Source: Bacteroidota bacterium
GTDB taxonomy: Bacteria > Bacteroidota > Bacteroidia > B-17B0 > Aurantibacillaceae
Direction of reading: 5' to 3'
DNA: 64,000 nucleotides
NCBI GenBank assembly: GCA_013298715.1
Contig: JAAFIQ010000002.1
Location: forward strand, 1 to 64,000
Each line of letters starts with the position of its first letter. The stretch's first letter is position 1. The notes under the pieces were generated by a model. The model searched no databases, was not told where the DNA came from, and saw nothing but the letters and a program-made list of their open reading frames with translations. The position numbers and the translations under genes are program-made. Below are positions 1 to 8,200 of the stretch, piece after piece.

Positions 1-12
1 CCCCCCCCCCCC
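1..12. repeat. poly-C homopolymer run at window edge
   Basis: At least twelve consecutive C residues open the window and continue to its left edge. They read in frame into the first gene (Pro codons followed by QALKAAVV). Such a run is conspicuous in DNA this AT-rich. It may be a slippage-prone tract near the start of a surface-protein gene or an assembly-edge artefact. The sequence alone cannot separate the two. Confidence 0.6.
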
Positions 13-1814
13 AAGCCCTAAAAGCGGCTGTGGTGGCTTGTATTGGCTTATTAAGCATTAATACAATAAACGCACAAAGCCAAAACTGGTGGCGCACCAA
101 TGGTAACACACCAAGTAGTGGCGAAATTTTAGGTACCACCAATAACACAGGTTTGGATATTAGAACCAATAACATACAGCGCATATTTATTGATGCCAAT
201 GGCACTATTAAATTTAACAATTTAGTAGGCACGGGCTCACGCTTTATGGTAGCCGATGTTAACGGAAACATCAGCGCCATTGCCACTAGCAGCTTAGGTA
301 GTTTTTTTGCCAGCAATGGTATTTGGAACAGTTTGCCCCTAAGCGCCACAACGTGGAATGTAAGCGGAAACAATATAAACAACAGCAACACAGGCAACAC
401 CACCATTAATACCAACTTTGTTTTTGGCACCAATGGCGCTTTGCAAAACACCGCTTGGGCAGGCACAGGCAACAGGTTGTTACAAACAAATGCCAATGGA
501 AACTTAACACCATTTAGCATGGGTGCGGCTAACCAAGTACTATATGGCAATGGCGCGTGGGGCAGTTTACCAGCTGCTATAAGTAGTTTTTCAACATCGG
601 GTAACAATGTTATTTTAGCTAACGGCAATAAGTTGGGGGTTGGGGTTGCTAATCCACAATTTCCTTTAGATGTTTTTGGGGACGCCCGCATAGGCAACAA
701 CCTTTACGTAGGTGGTGGCATTATAATTACCGAAGCCATTAGCGCAGATACCATACACATGGGACCTGGTAGAGTAATTGATGGTGTTACCTCTGTAAAT
801 GGCGATTTAAATGTATCGATTAACAGAACCCTAACCGCAGGCGCAACACACTTAACAGGCAATGTAACCATAGACCCTACCCGCACTTTAACCGCAGGTG
901 GCGATATTATTGCACAAAGTAAATTAACTGTGGCGGGTAATGCTACGTTTAATGGGGCGTTAACTGCTACACAAGGGTTTAAGTTTACCAACAATAATGA
1001 GTTAAAACTTACCTCGTTTACAAGTGGTAATCAAAATGCTGAAGTTTTTTTACTTGGTAAAAGCTTTGGAGGTTCTACAAACCCATTTTTGGGAGCTTGC
1101 CCAACCCCTGATTTAGGCAATTGGTTTTTACACAGTGGTGGCGGTTTTCTGAGTAATTACATTTCTTCACAGCCAAGTAATCAAGTAAATGCAAGCATAA
1201 AAATGTATACCGCTGGTTGGAATGGCAGTGGTTATATTGAAGTAGAAGGGGTTAACGAACTCGGAAACACAAATAACGCATTACAACTAAATTATTTTTG
1301 TGGGCGGAATACATTAATCAACACGGGCAGCAATGGTGGCGATGTTGTAATAGGCGGGGTTGGTAATGTGTACTTATCAAAAACTACTTTAAGAACTGAT
1401 AATGTAAATGCTTTTGAAATAAAAGATGCTTCAAATTTTGATTATGTAGGATTTAAAGTAAAACGCAATGGACAAACTATAATTAATGGACAAACGCAAA
1501 CAGGCGTTCATAGTGATGCTATGTTAACAGTAAATGGTAAAATGATTGCAAGAGAAATTTTCGTAACGCAACAGAATTGGGCAGATTATGTTTTTGCAAA
1601 AAATTATAAACTCAATAGTTTAGAATTTTTAGAAAACTACATTAAAGAATACAAACATTTACCAAACGTGCCTAGTGCAAAAGAAGTTGAAACAAATGGT
1701 TTGAACTTAAGCGAAATGAGCAAACTACAAATGGAAAAAATTGAAGAATTAACCTTGTATGTTATTGAATTGAAAAAAGAATTAGAGCATTTAAAAAAGC
1801 AAATAAAAAAATAA
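3..1814 (+). CDS. Secreted adhesin/tail-fibre-like protein, 5' partial
   Basis: The track places the start at a GTG at 30, but the frame is open to the window edge and the residues before it (ALKAAVVACIGLL...NAQS) form the front of a signal peptide, so the true start lies to the left. The body has loosely repeated Asn/Gly/Thr-rich segments (NGAWGSLP, TTWNVSGNN, GNNLYVGGGI) typical of beta-rich tail-fibre-domain proteins of Bacteroidota. The last ~95 residues (YKLNSLEFLENYIKEYKHLP, then EVETNGLNLSEM and a Lys/Glu coiled coil) match the conserved tail that replaces peptidase S74-type ends in these proteins. I see no YPNP-type sorting domain. A surface or secreted location is inferred. The role (adhesion, matrix) is not provable from sequence. 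Confidence 0.7.
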   Translation, partial: PPPQALKAAVVACIGLLSINTINAQSQNWWRTNGNTPSSGEILGTTNNTGLDIRTNNIQRIFIDANGTIKFNNLVGTGSRFMVADVNGNISAIATSSLGSFFASNGIWNSLPLSATTWNVSGNNINNSNTGNTTINTNFVFGTNGALQNTAWAGTGNRLLQTNANGNLTPFSMGAANQVLYGNGAWGSLPAAISSFSTSGNNVILANGNKLGVGVANPQFPLDVFGDARIGNNLYVGGGIIITEAISADTIHMGPGRVIDGVTSVNGDLNVSINRTLTAGATHLTGNVTIDPTRTLTAGGDIIAQSKLTVAGNATFNGALTATQGFKFTNNNELKLTSFTSGNQNAEVFLLGKSFGGSTNPFLGACPTPDLGNWFLHSGGGFLSNYISSQPSNQVNASIKMYTAGWNGSGYIEVEGVNELGNTNNALQLNYFCGRNTLINTGSNGGDVVIGGVGNVYLSKTTLRTDNVNAFEIKDASNFDYVGFKVKRNGQTIINGQTQTGVHSDAMLTVNGKMIAREIFVTQQNWADYVFAKNYKLNSLEFLENYIKEYKHLPNVPSAKEVETNGLNLSEMSKLQMEKIEELTLYVIELKKELEHLKKQIKK

Positions 1815-1837
1815 ATAATTTAACTTTATAATTATTA

Positions 1838-1899
1838 ATATGAAATAACCATGTTTGCCTAAACACAAACACAAATGACTAAAACTGGTTATTCCATAT
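1838..1899. repeat. Imperfect inverted repeat between genes 1 and 2
   Basis: The arms atatgaaataacc (1838-1850) and ggttattccatat (1887-1899) are reverse complements with one mismatch, separated by 36 nt. There is no T-run behind the right arm, so a simple intrinsic terminator is unlikely. A regulatory hairpin or operator pair is possible. Confidence 0.35.
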
Positions 1900-1927
1900 A
1901 ACAATTAAAAAACAATAATTTAGACAT

Positions 1928-4825
1928 ATGAAATATATTTTAAAAATAATATATGTGTTTGTTTTTGCTTTTCCTTTACAAGTAATAAGTCAAATACCTT
2001 ATACTACAAATGTAAGTGGTTCTTATAATTCTACTACCGAGTTATTTACAGGCTCACAAATAAATGCTGGTACATTTAATAATACCCCATTTAATGTAAG
2101 CAATACCGCAAAAGTAGAACTAAAAGCAAGCACCGAAATAAAAATTAGTAATGAAACCAGCATTAGTAATATTACTGGTAATGGCGAATTTTGGGCGCAT
2201 ATTGACCCCGCTGGCATTGGTATAGCATCGTTTCATAACAATGGGTTTAATACCATACCAACTTACGATAGATTCGAAATTGGCGTAAAGCTACCTACAA
2301 ACATACAAAATCAAGTAAATGCTTATTTGGCAGGTGGCACTGGCTTAAACCCTTTTGATTTAGGACAAGTTAGAGTTGAAGTAGATTATAAACGTCCATC
2401 CGAAGTAGTAATTGCTTTTCCTACGCCAATTTTAGTTAGTGGTATAATCAACATGCGCCAAGGCTTTTATTACGAACCCTACACCAACAATGGTAATGTT
2501 TGGGTAAAACAAAGTACCGACTATAGCATGCGCGTGCGCTATGCACCACCAGTAGCAGGCACTTATACTGCTACCGTAAAATTATTTATTTATAATACAC
2601 TTACGGCGCAATCTGATTTTAAATTTAATGTTTATAATTCTGGTAACCCAGGTCATTTAATTGTACGTAGCAGTACCTTGCGTTTAACTCACGAGCGTGG
2701 CGGCGATTTTTTTGGTATAGGGCAAAATGCAATCATTGCTCCAAATAATGTAAACGATACAATTACTTTTGCAGGACCACCATACAATGGCGTTAATCCA
2801 AACTTTCCTTACTCTAATGGTTATCCTGCAAGAATGTCGAATCCGAGCAAACACCAAGAGTTAAGAGACAGATTAAATGATTTAGCCGACAAAGGCGGTA
2901 ATTTTGTTCGTGCGCGTATGGATTCTTGGTCTTTCCCCATGCAAACCTATGATAAATCGCCAAACCCAATACCAGTAGTACAAACCCTTGATAATTATAA
3001 CCACAACCAAATGTTTATGCAAGAGTTAGATAAAACAATTACGGTTTGCGAAACTAGAGGCATAAAATGTGTACAAAATATTTTACATGATATTGAATAT
3101 TATACCGGTTTAAACTCAGGTGAAGAACTTTGGGCACAAAACCCCTACAATACTATTTGTGGGCAAGGCTTGCCGGGTATAAAAAACTTTTTTACACAAC
3201 CGTTGGCCAGAGCCAAGTACAAAAACATGCTACATTACATACATGCGCGCTGGGGCTACAGCACCGCCATAGGTATATGGAGCATGATTAACGAAATAGA
3301 ACCTTTGGGAAGAGGTGCTGGCGATGCCTTTAAACCCTATATGCAAGACCCTGTTTTTAGACAACAAGTAAACGATTGGGTACGCGAAATGAAATGGGAG
3401 TTAGAGCAATTATACCCTTGGCACCCTACCACCTGCGGGGCACAAGGATACAATGGTGATTTTATAATGAAAGACCACCAGCCGAATTGTTTAAACGTGT
3501 ACTCACAAAATCCATACAACTCCAACGTAGATGTGAATGGAAAAGGCTCTAATAACGGTGAGTTGGAAAAAAAGGAGCTTCATTTAAAGTACTTTAATAG
3601 CGCTATGCCGTTTTTTGTGGGGGAAACTGGATTAACTGGGAAGAATGAATCAGCTATAGAAATTGAAAAAATTAACGACAGAACCTTTCACAATACCTTA
3701 TGGGCTACTGCTATGATGGGCGGCATAAGCACAGCCCTTAGTTTTTGGAACCAGCAGCAAGACGATGGGGTGGACCACCGTGCTAATTTTAAAGCCTTGC
3801 GCCACTTTTTTGATAACCAGGTGCCATTGTATAAAAAGTTAACACCACAATTTGAGGAAGGCAAAGGGGAATCACTTCTTATTAATTCGAAAATTTTTAA
3901 TTACAGCATGGTGTCTGATGATAAAGAAACGGCCATTGGTTGGGCCAGGAATGGCTCGGCTGATTGGACAATAGACTATAATGGTTTCCCTGATGCCCTA
4001 TCGTATTTAAAAGAAGACGGTAGGTTTATATACAACCCCGATTTTAAAAGCAACATTCCAGCTGGCATGAGCATGGACATTAATAAAATAGAAGCTTACG
4101 ATTGTTTGTCAGCAGATGACCATCCATCTATGACCATTACAAATTTATTAAAGAAGAAACGCTACAGGGTGCAAATTTTCTCTTGTTATGGTAATACTTC
4201 TGACGAGTTAGAAAACTTTCACGAAAATACAGGCGACGATAAGAAATTAGAATTTAAACGTTTTATGCCCGCCTACAGGGTTAATCCTTTTGCACCAGAT
4301 TACGCCTTTAAAGCAACCTACGATCCTTTATTTGGCAATAATAGGGTGTCAGCCACCGATAGCCTAAGTACTAATGATAGCTTGTGTTTACATACAGACG
4401 AATGGATAACCAAAGAACAGCATTTTGCCAAACACAATTGGTACATAAATAATAGCTATATTGGTAAAGATAGCACTGTGTGTACAGGGAATTTAGCACC
4501 GGGTGTAAATACCATAAAATTGGTGGTGTATGATAGCCTAGGCATAAGCAAACAAAGCATTGTAAAAACACTGTTTGTAAAAAATAATGCCAACGATGTT
4601 AAAATTTCTGTATACCCTAACCCAACAAATGATTACCTTTATGTAAACATGGTAGGTGGTTTAAGTGCTGCTACTTACAAAATTACCAACGTATTGGGGC
4701 AAGTGCTACAAGTACCCTATAGTAATAATACTTTGAATGTAGTATCGTTGCCAAATGGCGCTTATGTTTTAACCATAAAAACAAACCAAAATGAAAAACA
4801 AATTAAGTTTATTGTTGCTCATTAG
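1928..4825 (+). CDS. Secreted clan GH-A glycoside hydrolase with T9SS type A sorting domain
   Basis: The 965-residue protein begins with a signal peptide (MKYILKIIYVFVFAF...VISQ). Residues ~30-260 are beta-rich, and ~260-700 look like a cellulase-type TIM barrel. The general acid/base is the Glu of SMINEIE (E456) and the nucleophile is the Glu of FFVGETG (E566), the usual order for clan GH-A. The C-terminus ISVYPNPTNDYLYVN...KQIKFIV is a classic type A sorting domain, so export through the type IX system and surface attachment or release are expected. The substrate is unknown, and no SusC/SusD genes adjoin it. The last 35 nt also encode the start of the next gene in another frame, so the final beta strand of the sorting domain is dual-coded. 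Confidence 0.82.
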   Translation: MKYILKIIYVFVFAFPLQVISQIPYTTNVSGSYNSTTELFTGSQINAGTFNNTPFNVSNTAKVELKASTEIKISNETSISNITGNGEFWAHIDPAGIGIASFHNNGFNTIPTYDRFEIGVKLPTNIQNQVNAYLAGGTGLNPFDLGQVRVEVDYKRPSEVVIAFPTPILVSGIINMRQGFYYEPYTNNGNVWVKQSTDYSMRVRYAPPVAGTYTATVKLFIYNTLTAQSDFKFNVYNSGNPGHLIVRSSTLRLTHERGGDFFGIGQNAIIAPNNVNDTITFAGPPYNGVNPNFPYSNGYPARMSNPSKHQELRDRLNDLADKGGNFVRARMDSWSFPMQTYDKSPNPIPVVQTLDNYNHNQMFMQELDKTITVCETRGIKCVQNILHDIEYYTGLNSGEELWAQNPYNTICGQGLPGIKNFFTQPLARAKYKNMLHYIHARWGYSTAIGIWSMINEIEPLGRGAGDAFKPYMQDPVFRQQVNDWVREMKWELEQLYPWHPTTCGAQGYNGDFIMKDHQPNCLNVYSQNPYNSNVDVNGKGSNNGELEKKELHLKYFNSAMPFFVGETGLTGKNESAIEIEKINDRTFHNTLWATAMMGGISTALSFWNQQQDDGVDHRANFKALRHFFDNQVPLYKKLTPQFEEGKGESLLINSKIFNYSMVSDDKETAIGWARNGSADWTIDYNGFPDALSYLKEDGRFIYNPDFKSNIPAGMSMDINKIEAYDCLSADDHPSMTITNLLKKKRYRVQIFSCYGNTSDELENFHENTGDDKKLEFKRFMPAYRVNPFAPDYAFKATYDPLFGNNRVSATDSLSTNDSLCLHTDEWITKEQHFAKHNWYINNSYIGKDSTVCTGNLAPGVNTIKLVVYDSLGISKQSIVKTLFVKNNANDVKISVYPNPTNDYLYVNMVGGLSAATYKITNVLGQVLQVPYSNNTLNVVSLPNGAYVLTIKTNQNEKQIKFIVAH

Positions 4826-5600
4826 TGCTTTTAGCTTAGGCTTAAAGGCAAATGATAGTATTCGGAAAAGAACGGTTGATTTTTCGCTTATTAGCAATAC
4901 GTATTTTTTAAACAATAATTCTACTAACGGTAATATTTTAAGTAGCCCAACCACAGTGCTTGATTTTGAGGCAAAATTAATGTTTGGAAAACGTAAATGG
5001 AAGCACGTAGTATTTTTTAGCAGAGATACGTACAGGTACAAACTAATTTATGGCTTTGATTATGTGGTTGGGACAATTTACCTTGGAACCAAGCCACAAG
5101 CAGTTTATGGTAAGTTTGTAGATGTAGATAGGATAATTACAACTAATTATTTTAACGTTGGTTACGGCTTGTCAAAAACCTATAAGGTTAACAAAATGTT
5201 TAGTCTATTATCTAACATAGAATTTTGTCTATTGGTACGCACCATAGACAATATAAAAAATATTTACTTAAACAGTTCAGAACCTATACCAAACGACGCT
5301 CTAGTCAAAGGTAGGTACATAAACCAAAATAATTTTGGCAGGGTAGCTTTAAGTTATAAACTAAATGGCATGTATCAAGTTACAACTAAAATAAGTATTT
5401 TAGCTGGGATTAATCTTACATCAAGCTTTGGCCGTTCGTTGTATGGGGGTGGTTATAGCAGTTTCGATGATCAACTTTTTTTTACAGACAAATACCAAGA
5501 CTCCAAGCAAATTCGTTACAGAGATTCACCAACCTCAACCTATCAAAAATTACGAACGTTCGCAAGTATTAACATAGGTGTAAATTTTAAGATTCAGTAG
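4791..5600 (+). CDS. Outer-membrane barrel-like paralogue, copy 1
   Basis: A 269-residue protein with signal peptide MKNKLSLLLLISAFSLGLKA. The mature part alternates hydrophobic and polar residues in strand-length segments (YFNVGYGLSK, FSLLSNIEFCLLV, SILAGINL) and ends FASINIGVNFKIQ, consistent with a small outer-membrane beta-barrel. I do not recognise a named family. The ATG lies inside the end of the glycosidase gene (35-nt overlap, different frame), so translation is probably coupled to it. The start is secure because copies 2 and 3 have the same ATG followed by the same signal peptide. Function is unknown. Confidence 0.72.
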   Translation: MKNKLSLLLLISAFSLGLKANDSIRKRTVDFSLISNTYFLNNNSTNGNILSSPTTVLDFEAKLMFGKRKWKHVVFFSRDTYRYKLIYGFDYVVGTIYLGTKPQAVYGKFVDVDRIITTNYFNVGYGLSKTYKVNKMFSLLSNIEFCLLVRTIDNIKNIYLNSSEPIPNDALVKGRYINQNNFGRVALSYKLNGMYQVTTKISILAGINLTSSFGRSLYGGGYSSFDDQLFFTDKYQDSKQIRYRDSPTSTYQKLRTFASINIGVNFKIQ

Positions 5601-5612
5601 TTTTAGGGGTGG

Positions 5613-5653
5613 TATTTAGCGGGCTTAATAAAAATGTTCATAGTAAGTTTGAA
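5613..5653 (+). repeat. 41-bp direct repeat in spacer before copy 2
   Basis: The 41 nt immediately before the copy 2 ATG (tatttagcgggcttaataaa ... gtttgaa) recur exactly before the copy 3 ATG at 6474-6514. The exact repeat marks the duplicated unit and probably carries the translation-start region of both genes. The first nucleotides of the equivalent spacer also follow the stop of copy 4 (tagttttatggggtggtattt). Confidence 0.85.
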
Positions 5654-6460
5654 ATGAAAAACAAATTAAGTTTATTGTTGCTCATTAGTGCTTTTAGCTT
5701 AGGCTTAAAGGCAAATGATAGTATAAGGAAAAGAACGGTTGATTTTTCGCTTATTAGCAATACATATTTTTTAAACAATAATTCTACTAACGGTAATATT
5801 TTAAGTAGCCCAACCACAGTGCTTGATTTTGAAGCAAAATTAATTTTTGGAAAACGTAAATGGAAGCACGTAGTATTTTTTATTAGAGATACATACAAGT
5901 ACAAACTAACTTATGGCTTTGATTATGTGGTTGGAACTGTTTACATCGGAACCAAGCCTCAAGCAGTTTACGGCAAGTTTGTAGATGTAGATAGGGTAGT
6001 AACCTCTAATTATTTTAATGTTGGTTACGGCTTGTCTAAACGTTATAAAATTAGCAATAGGTTTAGCCTATTATCTAACATAGAGTTTTGTTTACTGGTG
6101 CGTCGTATAGATAATATAAAAAATAATTATATAAACAGTGCTGAACCCATACCAAACGAAGTTATGGTAAACGGTAGTTACAAAAACCAAAACAATTTTG
6201 GCAGGGTTGCGTTGGGGTATAAACTAAATGGGGTGTACCAAGTTACAACTAAAATAAGTTTTTTAGCGGGCATTAATCTTACATCGAGCCTAGGACGAAG
6301 CTATTATGGCAGTTATGGTACTGGAGATGAGAAACTTTTTTTTGCTGATGCTTATTGGTCATCTAAAAGAATTAAGTTTAGCGACATACCAAAAACTACT
6401 TATAGAGAACAATTAACATTTGCAAGTATTAACATAGGCTTAAATTTTAAGATTCAGTAA
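5654..6460 (+). CDS. Outer-membrane barrel-like paralogue, copy 2
   Basis: The track extends this frame to a GTG at 5609, but that extension lies in the repeated 41-bp spacer. The ATG at 5654 restores the family signal peptide MKNKLSLLLLISAF, giving 268 residues. It closely resembles copy 1 throughout (FDYVVGT, KPQAVYGKFVDVDR, LLSNIEFCLLV) and ends FASINIGLNFKIQ. A 53-nt spacer separates it from copy 1. It is predicted to be a small exported barrel protein of unknown role. It is the copy most similar to copy 1 in the middle of the gene. Confidence 0.72.
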   Translation: MKNKLSLLLLISAFSLGLKANDSIRKRTVDFSLISNTYFLNNNSTNGNILSSPTTVLDFEAKLIFGKRKWKHVVFFIRDTYKYKLTYGFDYVVGTVYIGTKPQAVYGKFVDVDRVVTSNYFNVGYGLSKRYKISNRFSLLSNIEFCLLVRRIDNIKNNYINSAEPIPNEVMVNGSYKNQNNFGRVALGYKLNGVYQVTTKISFLAGINLTSSLGRSYYGSYGTGDEKLFFADAYWSSKRIKFSDIPKTTYREQLTFASINIGLNFKIQ

Positions 6461-6473
6461 TTTTTGGAGGTGT

Positions 6474-6514
6474 TATTTAGCGGGCTTAATAAAAATGTTC
6501 ATAGTAAGTTTGAA
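6474..6514 (+). repeat. 41-bp direct repeat in spacer before copy 3
   Basis: This is the second exact occurrence of the spacer repeat described at 5613-5653, ending at the base before the copy 3 ATG. It does not occur before copy 4. Confidence 0.85.
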
Positions 6515-7300
6515 ATGAAAAACAAATTAAGTTTATTGTTGCTCATTAGTGCTTTTAGCTTAGGCTTAAAGGCGAATGATAGTATTAGAAAAAGGACTGT
6601 AAATATAAGCCTTATAAATAATTATTTGGATCCTTTTAGGAGTAAATTTAAAGTTCAACAATTAGCAAATTTTGAACTCAAGTGTATTTTTGGAAAAGGG
6701 AGACTCAAACAGCTTGTAAGCTTGAGTGTGGATCGGTTTGAATCTCTTTACAAATATGAAATTAGTAATAATGTTTTTGTTGGCTATAAGCAACCATTGA
6801 AACATTACAAATTAGTAAATGTCGATCAAACCATAGTTTACAATTATTATAATGTAGGATATGGCGTATTAAAAGAATTTCGTTTAGGGAACAAATTTTT
6901 GCTGCTACCTAGCTCGTCTTTATTTTTCCAATTTTATAGAACTTACCGAAGCACTCATCAATTTTATGATTTTTATACTCAAATTCCTGATGAGCAGTTG
7001 ATTAAAGAAACAAAAATTAAATATCTTGAAACTGATAGAATTGGATTAAATTTATCTTTGAACGGGCAATACAAATTAAGTAAACAATTAAGTTTGTTAG
7101 GAGGTATAAGTGTATCAGTAACTAGGCAGGATTTTTTAAAACCAGATGTTGATAAATATACATTTTTCACAAAAGATTTTGCAAATTCAGTGGAGTATTA
7201 TAATATTAGTTTATACCCTGAACCACCAAATAATTCACCTAATCCATTTTGGAGGATATTCGCAAGTATTAATTTGGGTTTAAATTATACAATTAGATAA
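6515..7300 (+). CDS. Divergent outer-membrane barrel-like paralogue, copy 3
   Basis: The start is taken at the ATG at 6515, not the track's TTG at 6464, because it begins the shared signal peptide. The product is 261 residues. After about 35 residues it departs strongly from the other copies (for example NISLINNYLDPFRSKFKVQQ), yet keeps the overall plan: a VDQTIVYNYYNVGYG-like strand matching VDRIITTNYFNVGYG, and the end FASINLGLNYTIR. It therefore looks like a family member whose body has diverged or been replaced while its 5' end stayed the same. Predicted exported barrel; function unknown. Confidence 0.7.
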   Translation: MKNKLSLLLLISAFSLGLKANDSIRKRTVNISLINNYLDPFRSKFKVQQLANFELKCIFGKGRLKQLVSLSVDRFESLYKYEISNNVFVGYKQPLKHYKLVNVDQTIVYNYYNVGYGVLKEFRLGNKFLLLPSSSLFFQFYRTYRSTHQFYDFYTQIPDEQLIKETKIKYLETDRIGLNLSLNGQYKLSKQLSLLGGISVSVTRQDFLKPDVDKYTFFTKDFANSVEYYNISLYPEPPNNSPNPFWRIFASINLGLNYTIR

Positions 7301-7347
7301 AATAGAATAGAGAGGTCTTTTAAAAATTTACATTAGTTTTAATAATC

Positions 7348-8157
7348 TTGAAAAACAAATTAAGTTTATTGTTGCTCATTAGTGCTTTTAGCTTAGGTTT
7401 AAAGGCAAATGATAGTATTCGGAAAAGAACGGTTGATTTTTCGCTTATTAGCAATACGTATTTTTTAAACAATAATTCTACTAACGGTAATATTTTAAGT
7501 AGCCCAACCACAGTGCTTGATTTTGAGGCAAAATTAATGTTTGGAAAACGTAAATGGAAGCACGTAGTATTTTTTAGCAGAGATACGTACAGGTACAAAC
7601 TAACTTATGGCATTAGGTACGTTGCTGGTACAGTTTATTATGGAGGCAGACCGCATCCAATATATGGTAACTTAGTAGATGTAGACAGAGTGATAACCTC
7701 TAATTATTTTAGTATAGGCTATGGTTTATCTAAACGCTGCAATATTAGCAAAAGGTTTAGCTTATTATCTAACGTAGAATTTTGTTTACTGGTGCATAGC
7801 ATTGATAATATAAAAAATAATTACATGAATAGTACAATAACAATTCCAGAAGAGGTCTTGAGGCTGGATGTTACTTATAAAAGTAATACTAATTTTGGGA
7901 GAATAGCTTTGGGCTATAAACTAAATAGCGAGTATAAGCTTACCAATAAAATAAGTTTTTTAGCGGGGATTAATCTTACATCAAGCCTTGGTCGTAGGTT
8001 TTATGGTGATGGTTATAGTGGTGATGATAAATTTTTTTTTACAGATAACTACCTTAAATCTAAAGGAATTTACATTACAGATTCACCAAGCTCTACCTAC
8101 CAACCATTAAGATTATTTGCAAGTATTAACATAGGCGTAAATTTTAAGATTCGGTAG
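7348..8157 (+). CDS. Outer-membrane barrel-like paralogue, copy 4, TTG start
   Basis: A 269-residue member with the family signal peptide, but its first codon is TTG where copies 1-3 have ATG. Similarity to the other copies begins at the second base of that codon. The 47-nt upstream spacer is unrelated to the 41-bp repeat in front of copies 2 and 3. The first ~257 nt are almost identical to copy 1. From the LTYG segment on it differs substantially (IRYVAGTVYYGGRPHPIYGN). It ends FASINIGVNFKIR. Either it uses a weaker TTG start or it is poorly translated and acts as a sequence donor; both are inference. Confidence 0.65.
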   Translation: MKNKLSLLLLISAFSLGLKANDSIRKRTVDFSLISNTYFLNNNSTNGNILSSPTTVLDFEAKLMFGKRKWKHVVFFSRDTYRYKLTYGIRYVAGTVYYGGRPHPIYGNLVDVDRVITSNYFSIGYGLSKRCNISKRFSLLSNVEFCLLVHSIDNIKNNYMNSTITIPEEVLRLDVTYKSNTNFGRIALGYKLNSEYKLTNKISFLAGINLTSSLGRRFYGDGYSGDDKFFFTDNYLKSKGIYITDSPSSTYQPLRLFASINIGVNFKIR

Positions 8158-8200
8158 TTTTATGGGGTGGTATTTGGGATTCAGAAAAAAGCGTTAGGTA

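Larger units (their letters stand above)
4791..8157 (+). repeat. Tandem array of four paralogous genes
   Basis: Four head-to-tail copies (starts 4791, 5654, 6515, 7348) share nearly the same signal-peptide coding sequence and then diverge to different extents. Copies 1 and 4 are identical over 205 nt (4842-5046 against 7399-7603) and differ at only three positions across the first ~257 nt. Copy 2 shows about ten differences from copy 1 over that stretch. Copy 3 keeps similarity only over the first ~75 nt. This mosaic pattern suggests duplication followed by gene conversion. Confidence 0.85.

Noticed and set aside
704-994. 96-aa minus-strand ORF
   Set aside because: Antisense shadow of the adhesin-like gene, with no signal or domain.
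1928-4825. Possible polysaccharide utilization locus around the glycosidase
   Set aside because: No SusC/SusD pair, transporter or regulator adjoins it, so a PUL is not supported.
4769-7598. Repeated antisense ORFs of ~90 aa (4769-5041, 5638-5904, 7320-7598, minus strand)
   Set aside because: They are conserved only because the sense strand is nearly identical in copies 1, 2 and 4 of the barrel family. Codon content mirrors the sense genes and there is no independent start signal.
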